Assembly: GCF_023159225.1 (NCBI RefSeq)
Contig: NC_063175.1
Coordinates: 750,755-814,754 of the forward strand
Direction: 5' to 3'
From: Perognathus longimembris pacificus
Lineage: Eukaryota > Chordata > Mammalia > Rodentia > Heteromyidae
Length of the DNA stretch: 64,000 nucleotides
A program made the position numbers and the translations under genes. The notes below the pieces were generated by a model. It searched no databases. It saw nothing but the letters and a program-made list of their open reading frames with translations, and was not told where the DNA came from. Of the stretch, positions 50,601 through 59,600 are shown in pieces; position 1 is the stretch's first letter, and each line of letters begins with the position of its first letter.

Positions 50601-53600
50601 ACTGGCCAAAAAAAAAAAAAAGAAACTGAGGGGACACTAGTATGTATTTTCTTATATTTATCACTGGGCTTACTTGAGTAGTGGTTCAAACCTAAAACCA
50701 GAAAGCATAAAATTTTGGGCAAATGTTTTTATAAGGAAATAAGAGGAGTAGTGGATACTTTTAAATACATAGTTATATCTAAACATCAAGATTTCAGGAA
50801 CTTTTTTTTTTTCAGTGAGGAATTTCTAGAATGAAACAGCCTTAATTTTATCATTCAACATGGCTTTTCCTTGTCTTTTCAACTTATAATGTTTTCTAAA
50901 CCACACTTTAAATCAAATCAAGAGCTGCAATTTTTCCCATACTAGAGGAGAAAATTCCTAACAATAATGTTGTTCCTTTTGTATGGTAAAATATTCATGA
51001 ATGACCATGTAAGACCAGCAGCCTTATGCATGTTATTTTTTTTAATTTTTACTTTAAAAAATTGTAACTAGTGTGCTAGGAATATGGCCTAGTGATAAAG
51101 TGCTCACCTTGTATACATGAAGCCCTGGGTTCGATTCCTTAGCACCACATATATAGAAAAAAAGCCAGAAGTGGTGCTGTGGCTCAAGAGATAGAATGCT
51201 AGCCTTGAACAAAAAGAAGAAGCCAGGGACAGTGCTCAGGCCCTGAGTTCAAGCCCCAGACTGGCAAAAAAAATTTGTTTAATGTAACTATTATTTACAG
51301 AAAATGAATTTAATTGGCTGATTTTTTTTTAAGCAGAAAATAGTAATCAGTATTTGTCAAGTACTTCGTCTGTATCAGATGTCATGGAGTATATTCACCA
51401 AGTGTTTTGGTTCCTCCTCTCACAAAATTTCCAAGGAACCTACCTGAGGAAACAAAACATTGATGAAATAAATTTACAACATTTAAAAATATTAGGAGAG
51501 ATAACTTAAGTATTTTGAAATAAGTTACCTCCTCTAAGTTCTCTAAGAACTAAGTTACTTATTTAATAAACTGCAATTTTTATGGACTAGATTAACACAA
51601 AAGCGTGTGTTTGGACAATTTTATTGAAACTGTTTTTTGTTTTATTTTGGTTTTTTGCCAGTCCTGGGCCTTGGACTCAGGGCCTGAGCACTGTCCTTAG
51701 CTTCTTTTTGCTCAAGGCTAGCACTCTTGCCACTTGAGCCACAGCGCCACTCTTGGCCATTTTCTGTATATGTGGGGCTGGGGAATTGAACCCAGCGCTT
51801 CATGTATACGAGGCAAGCACTCTTTGCCACTAGGCCATATCCCCAGCCCTGAAACTGTTTTTTGAGTGTTAGTTTTACCAAAAGTTTTAACAGAATATTG
51901 TCCTGAGAAAACAAATAAAATGCTTGTCTTTTATTCTTTATATCTAGTTGATTCTGCCTGCATTCCTTATTTATTTATCTCCTATTCTTGTCTTCTGTGA
52001 GTAATAGGATACTTCTGTACCTTTGCTTGCTCTTTCTTGTGTAAATCATGGCTATGATTTGTTCCCACTTGCTGCATATTTTGGGGTTTTTGTTGTTGTT
52101 GTTGTTGTTGTTGTTTTTGCCTAGTATTTTCTATGAATGTTAAATGACAATACTATATTATTTAAGCTGCAGTCCATTCAAGTCTTGCCTGGCTCTTAAA
52201 GAAATTGTTATTTCATACTTTTATAATTGAGTACTAAATATTAATTTTATAGGGAATATAGCTTCAATTTTTTTTCTGCAATATTTGTATGGCCATTAAA
52301 GTTGATTTGTGCGATTGAAGCATGAAAGAGCAAATTATTTAGCTGTTTCAAACTGCCTGTTGCTGCATGCTGACAGACAATTTGTAGTAGTTCTTCCTTT
52401 GGTTACAATTCATGACTGGTTACTGTATATACTTTGTGTCCTAGAGTCAAGAATTGAAGGTTGGCTTTCTGTACCAAATAGAGGAAACATCAAAAGATAT
52501 GGCTGGAAGAAACAGGTACTATCAGCTTAAATGTTTTTTTTTCTGATATTTTGTTATATATTTTACTTTGAAGCATAATTTACATTCACTGTTGCATTGT
52601 TAATATTGATTTAAGTTAATACAATGTACCCTATATATAAATGGCAAATATATTACCATTTTTAATCAAGTTAGTATTGCTTTTGTAATTCTCCTTACCT
52701 TTCTTTCCATTTCAGTATGTTGTGGTAAGCAGCAAAAAAATTCTATTCTATAATGATGAACAAGATAAGGAACAATCCAATCCATCTATGGTATTGGACA
52801 TAGAGTAAGTGGCCTTTGAACTTAAAATTAATTGAATGTTTAACTTGTAATAATTAGTTTTAGACTTAAAATTATTTTACATTTTGTCTTGTTTAAACAA
52901 TGTTACTTGTTTGCTTTTCTTATTAAGAAAGTTAAATTTTTTTTATTGGCTGATTTATTGATTGACCTGTTCTGGGGCTTGAAGTCAGGGCCTCACATAC
53001 ACAGTCAGTTTGTTTGCTCATAGCTAGCATTTTACCACTTGAGCCACATCCAGCATTTTGCTGGTTAACTGGATATGGATTCTCAGAAACTTTCCTGCCT
53101 GGGCTGGCTTTGAACCTCAGTTTTCCAGGGCTTAACCTACAGAGTAGCCAGGACTGCGGGAGTGAGTCACCAGTGGAACTGGCTTTATAAATACTAATTT
53201 TCTATGAAATCTTACTTAGTAAATCCTGAAAGGGAAAATTGTAATTTCAAGTATTGGGGAGTTCAGAGAGTATATAAAAAAGTATTCTTTGGTCATTGGA
53301 GTGACATCTTCAGTAGTTTAAATTAGGAATAAAAATATATCTGTTCTTTTTTTAATAATTTCTCAAAGAGAAATAAATACATGTTTCCCCCTAGTATGCA
53401 TTTTTAAAACTTACCATAGATGCTACAATATACATAAAGATGTTAGTTATATATTTAGTTATATGTGTGTGTGTAGTATATAGTATAAGTAGTATAAGAA
53501 AACGCGCATAAGATGCCTGTAATCTTAGCTACTCAGGAGGCTGAGATCTGAGGATCACAGTTTGAAAGCCACATTGGGCAGGAAAGCCTGTGAGACTCTT

Positions 53601-56600
53601 GTCTCCATTTAAGTACCAAAAAAGCCAAAGTGGAGCTTTGGTTCAAGTGGTAGAGTACTCGCCTTGAGCAGACAAGCCCAGAGACAGCATGGAGACCCCC
53701 TTTAGTTCAAGCCCCAGGAACAGCAAAAAGAAAAAAAGTGACAATATATAAATTTAAAGTGCCACTATTTGTTAGAAATTTAAATGAAGGATTACCATTC
53801 CTTTGAAATTTAATATGTATGGAATGGGTTATGGTTAGAATGGAAAAAGAATTGGGCAAAAACTAGAAAGTATTAGTGTTTCTTAAAGCATTAGTTGTAA
53901 ATTATGAGGTGATGAAATAACATTTTACATCTTAATGTTAGTTACTTTTTTTTTTTTTTTTTGCCAGTCCTGGGCCTTAAACTCAGAGCCTGAGTACTGT
54001 CCTTGGCTTCTTTTTGCTCAAGACTAGCACTCTAGCACTTGAACCACAGTGCCACCTCCGGCTTTTTCTATATATGTGGTGTGGAGTAATTGAACCCAGG
54101 GCTTCATGTATATGAGGCAAGCACTTTATCACTAGGCCATATTCCCAGCCCTGTTAGTTACATTTTAAGTGGATTTTCCCTTTTTTTTTTTTTTGAGAAG
54201 TAATTTCACAGAGTCAACTAAGTGGCTCCTAAGGATTTGACAACTAAGCAGTGACATTTTATAATTGTGAATACCTATGTATGTAGTCACCACCTAATAC
54301 ATATCCACAGCCCCAATCTGATTTCTGTGACTATATGAGTTTTGACTTTCCTAGAATGTCATATAAATGTAATTACATCCACTTTTGTGCCTTGCTTCTT
54401 TCACTTAGTCTAGTTTTTGTTTGTGTTGGTTTTGTTTTTAGTTTTATTTTTTAAGATTTTTTTTTAAATGGTACTTGGTTTTAAACTCAGGGTATTGAGC
54501 TTGCCATGAACTATTGTGCCTTGCACATTTTTCCACCTCTTTTGCCCATTTACTACTTTTTGAATAGGGTCTCACCTTTATGTCTACAACAATCAAAACC
54601 ACGGTCCTCTCTGTAACCATGGTGACAGACCTACTCAGGAGGCTGAGATCTAGATGATCAAGGTTCAAAGCCAGCTCAAACAGGAAAGTCCATGAGACTC
54701 ATCTTTTTTTTCCTTTGGCCAGTACTAGGGTTTGAACTAAAGGCCTTGTGCTTATTCACTTTGCTTCATTGGTGTTTTACCACTTGAGCCACATCTCCAG
54801 TCCAGCTTTTTGTTATTTTAGAGATTGAACTTTATGGAGTTTTCTGCCTGGGCTTCACTTCAAACTGATCTTTGGGATTTCAACCTCTTTAGTAGCTAGG
54901 ATTGCCCTGCCCACTTATCCTTGTTTTGATTAACTGAGTCTAAACTTGACATTTTTGTGTATTGACCTCAAATCCTCTGATCTTGCTATATATTTACTAA
55001 TTTAATAGGTGTGTTACTTTTTGGAGTGAGTTCCACAGGTCTTTTTACAAAGAAATTCAATACAGTAATTTTACTTCTTTCTTTGAAATGTGAATACATT
55101 TATCTCATGTGTAGATTTATGTGACCACCACAGAGTAATTTTTTTTCTTTTCCAGTCCTGGGCCTTGAACTCAGGGCTTTAGCACTGTCCCTGGCTTCTT
55201 TTTGTTCAAGGCTAGCACTCTGCCACTTGAGCCACAGCACCACTTCTGGCTGTTTTCTATATATGTGGTGCTGAGGAACCAAACCCAGGGCATTATGTAT
55301 ATGAGGCAAGCACTCTTGCCACTAAGCCATATTCCCAGCTCCATAATTCTTTTGTTGTTGTTACCAGTCCTGGGCCTTGAGCTCAGGGCCTGAGTACTGT
55401 CCCTGGCTTCTTGTTTTCGCTCAAGGCTAGCACTCTGTCTCTTGAGCCACAGTGCCACTTCTAGCCATTTCTATATATGTGGTGCTGAGGAATTGAACCC
55501 AGGGCTTCATGTATAGGAAGCAAGCACTCTTGCCACTAGGCCAGAATCTCTGAACTATTTTTTCCACTTTTTCCTAATCCATGGCACCATTATATTATTT
55601 CTATTTCTATAAAATTTTTTTTGCATTTTGAGAATTTTCTGTAAGTGAAATCAAGTAGTATGTAATCTTTTACAATCGGATTTTATTCACTCAATGTGAT
55701 TTTCTTCAGACAAATCCTACTTGTAATTGGTTTTTTAAATTGGTTTTGAGTGGTAGACAACCTTCTGAACATTGAAGTTTGTACTGAATTGAAGATCAAA
55801 AATATTCAGGAAGGGCTGAAATTTAGTTCAGTGATGGGATGCTTGCCTCGCATTTGCAAAGCCCTGTGTCATCTCTAACAGGAACATACACATAAACACA
55901 CATATCAGCTATTACATAGAGTTTATATTGTGTTACTAATCTAGAAATGACTTAAATTTATGTGAAAGTTTGCACAGATTATATGCAAACATTACAGTAT
56001 TTTATATGAGATCTATACTCCTCAGATTTTGTTGCCTATAAGGAGTCCTAGAGGGCTGGGAATATGGCCTAGTGGCAAGTGTGCTTGCCTAGTATACATG
56101 AAGCCCTGGGTTCGATTGTTCAGCACACATATATAGAAAACTACCAGAAGTGGCGCTGTGGCTCAAGCCAGGGAACAGTGCTCGGGCCCTGAGTTCAAGG
56201 CCCAGGACTGGCCAAAAAAACAAGGAATCATAGAAACAATCCCCCAAGAATAGTAAGGCAATTTTAATTAATATGTTCTGGTACTGGAGCTTGAACTGAG
56301 CTTTAGGGTTTGTCTTGGCTTTTTCCACTCATAGCTAGAGCACTACTACTTGAGCTACACCTCCACTTCAGTTTATTCTGGTGAGGTAAAGATGAGAGTC
56401 TTTCAGATTTGTCTGCCTGGGCTGGCTCCAAACCATTATTCTCATAATTTAGCTTCCTTAATAGTAAGGTTATGGGTGTGAGCCACTATTGCTCAAGCTT
56501 GTTAATATTTTGAAATTTTATCATATTGTTTTCCAGAGCATATCTGCAATTTTACATTTCTACCCGAATTAGATTAATGATATAGATTCTGTTTATCCTT

Positions 56601-59600
56601 ACTGACATTTGATGGGATTACTGTATTTCCCTAATGAGGAATGATGTTGAATATCTTTCATGAGCCTGTTTGCTATTCTGTGTTCTCTTTAGTGAAAGTC
56701 TACCATTTTTCATTATTAGTTTTAATAATAGCTTGCATTTTTTTGTCTTAGCAAATTGTTTCATGTTCGACCTGTAACCCAAGGAGATGTATACAGAGCT
56801 GAAACTGAAGAAATTCCAAAAATATTCCAGGTAAAAGTCTAAAATTATATTTCTAAACTATCTCTTACCTAATACAAATGGTTTTCTGGAAGTAAACGTA
56901 AAAGACACCAGTGTTTTTCTGCATATGAAACCTTCATTCACCAATTAAGTTCTTGTGTTAATATTCTTCCTTGACAATGTTTTAATGTAGATACTATATG
57001 CAAATGAAGGAGAATGTAGAAAAGAAGTAGAAATGGAACCAGTACAACAAACTGAAAAAACCAATTTCCAAAATCACAAAGGCCATGAGTTCATTCCTAC
57101 ACTCTACCATTTTCCTGCCAACTGTGAGGCCTGTGCCAAACCTCTCTGGCATGTTTTTAAGCCACCTCCTGCCCTGGAGTGTCGAAGATGCCATGTTAAG
57201 TGCCACAGAGATCACTTAGATAAGAAAGAGGACTTAATTTCTCCATGTAAAGGTAAGGTACCATCATTATTTTTTACTGATAACAAAGTTATGTTAGCTC
57301 ATAACAAAGTTAAGTTCTAGTAAAATGCCTTCTGCAAGTGTAGGAATTTCTATACTGAGTTGAAGAAGTAGGTTAAGATATGATACTTTGACACTGGAAC
57401 AACATGGAGCAATCCTATCGTGCAAGTAATAATTTTTATTTATGTATGAGTGCATGTATGCACATATGTATGTATATGTATGTAATGCATGTGTGTTACA
57501 TTGTGCTGAATAGGAGCTTTAAGTTTGGGCCTCACATTCTCAGCTTTTTACTCATGGCTGGTACTCTGTCTATTATTTGAGCCACATCTCCAATGCAGCA
57601 TTTTGCTGGTTAATTGGAGGTGGGAATCTTTGGATTTTTCTGCCCAGCTTTGAACCAAAATTCTCAGATCACACCTTCATCACACCTTTGTAACTAGCTA
57701 AGATTACAGGCTTGAGCTACCATCATTTGACACACTGTGTTTTTTTAAACAGAACCATCATCTTAAAAAAAAACTCTAGGGCTGGGAATATACTAGTGGC
57801 AAGAGTGCTTGCCTCCTACACATGAAGCTCTCGGTTCCATTCCCCAGCACCACATATATGGAAAATGGCCAGAAGGGGCGCTGTGGCTCAGGTGGCAGAG
57901 TGCTAGTCTTGAGCGGGAAGAAGCCAGGGACAGTGCTCAGGCCCTGAGTCCAAGGCCCGGGACTGGCCAAAAAAAAACTGTAACCAAGCAGCTCATGCTT
58001 GAAATCCTATTTACTCATGACACTGAGGAGGATCATGGTTCTAAGACAGCCCAAGTAGCAAAGTCCATGAGACTCCAGTCAGCTACCAAAAAGCCAGAAA
58101 AAGAGGTGTGGCTCAAGTGGTAGAGTACTAGCCTTAAGCAAAAAGGCTTGGGACAGCACCCAAGCCCTGTCCAACACACACACACACAGACGAAAAACAG
58201 AAACAAAAAACTATATCATTCAGAAATGAGTTTAAGAAAGAGGTATCAGTGAGTTCTACCATTATTCCTCCTTTGAAGTTTTATATTTATTTTATTTTTA
58301 TTTCATTTTTTTTTTGTATGTATGTACCAGTCCTGGGGCTTGAACTCAGGGCCCGGCTGCTGTCTCTGAGCTTTTGTGCTCAAGGCTACCTCTCTACCAC
58401 TTGAGCCACAGCTCCACTTCCCAGATTTTGGGTGGTTGGTTAATTTGAGACAAGAGTCTCATGGACTTTCCTGTCCAGGCTGGTTTCAAACTGCAATTTT
58501 CAGATCTTAGCCTCCTGAGTAGGATTAGAGGCATAAGCCGCTGGTGACAAGCTCCTACTTTAAATTTTTCCTTTTGCCTGGCTTTCTTTGCTGTATCATA
58601 GACAAAAATGTATTCCAGTTAGTCAGAATCTTGAGTACAAAATGCAGAGAAAGGTAAGAAAGATAACATAAGAGTCTTAGGTTTTGTGAAAACGTTTAGC
58701 TTTCACACTTCACTGTATTTCTGATTTTACTTTTTTGTTAGTTTATGATTATTGGTTTAGATATATTTGTTTTAATAAAGAGAAATACTGCCCAAGAATA
58801 ATTAATTTATTCATTCCATAGGCTTGGTTTTATGAATATTGCATGGTTTTATTTGTGCTTTTGTTTTTAAAATATAGTAAGTTATGATGTAACATCAGCA
58901 AGAGATATGCTGCTGCTAGCATGTTCTCAGGATGAACAGAAAAAATGGGTAACTCATTTAGTAAAGAAAATCCCTAAAAATCCACCATCTGGTTTTGTTC
59001 GTGCCTCACCTCGAACGCTTTCTACAAGATCCACTGCAAATCAGTCTTTTCGGAAAGTGGTCAAAAACACATCTGGAAAAACTTGGTAATGTTAACCCGT
59101 TTACTAATGTGAAAAATGACTAAATAATATCTATTAAATGCATATAGAGCTAGCTGAACATGTCTGTAACTCTCAGTAACTCTGTAACTTGTCTGTAACT
59201 CTCAGTAATGGAGAAATAAAGGCAGAAGGATTTGAAGTTTGAGGATATATTTAGACCTTACTGATTTAACCAACTGGTAGTTTACATCTTTTTTTTTTTG
59301 GCTAGACTTAGGGTTTGGGGTGTCCCCGAGCTTCTTTTTTGTTCAAGGCTAGCCTTCTAGCCACTTGAGCCACAGCTCCACTTCTAACCTTTTTTGTGAT
59401 TAATTGGAGATAAGAGCCTCATGGCCTTTCCTGCCCAGGCTGGCTTTGACCCATGATTCTCAAATCTCAGCCTCCTAAGTAGCTAAGATTATAGGCATGA
59501 GCCACCAGTACCTGCCTACATTTTTTTTTTTTTATTTTGCCAGTCTTGGGGCTTGAACTCAGGGCCTGAGCTCTGTCCTTGGCTTTTTTTTTTCTCAAGA

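Larger units (their letters stand above)
54240..56705 (-). mobile_element. Ancient L1 3' region in three pieces
   Basis: Pieces at about 54240-54425 (TAGAATGTCATATAAATGTA), 55560-55770 and 56505-56705 (GCAATTTTACATTTCTACCC, CCCTAATGAGGAATGATGTT) are colinear with reversed old L1 3' sequence. They are separated by SINEs. Confidence 0.6.
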
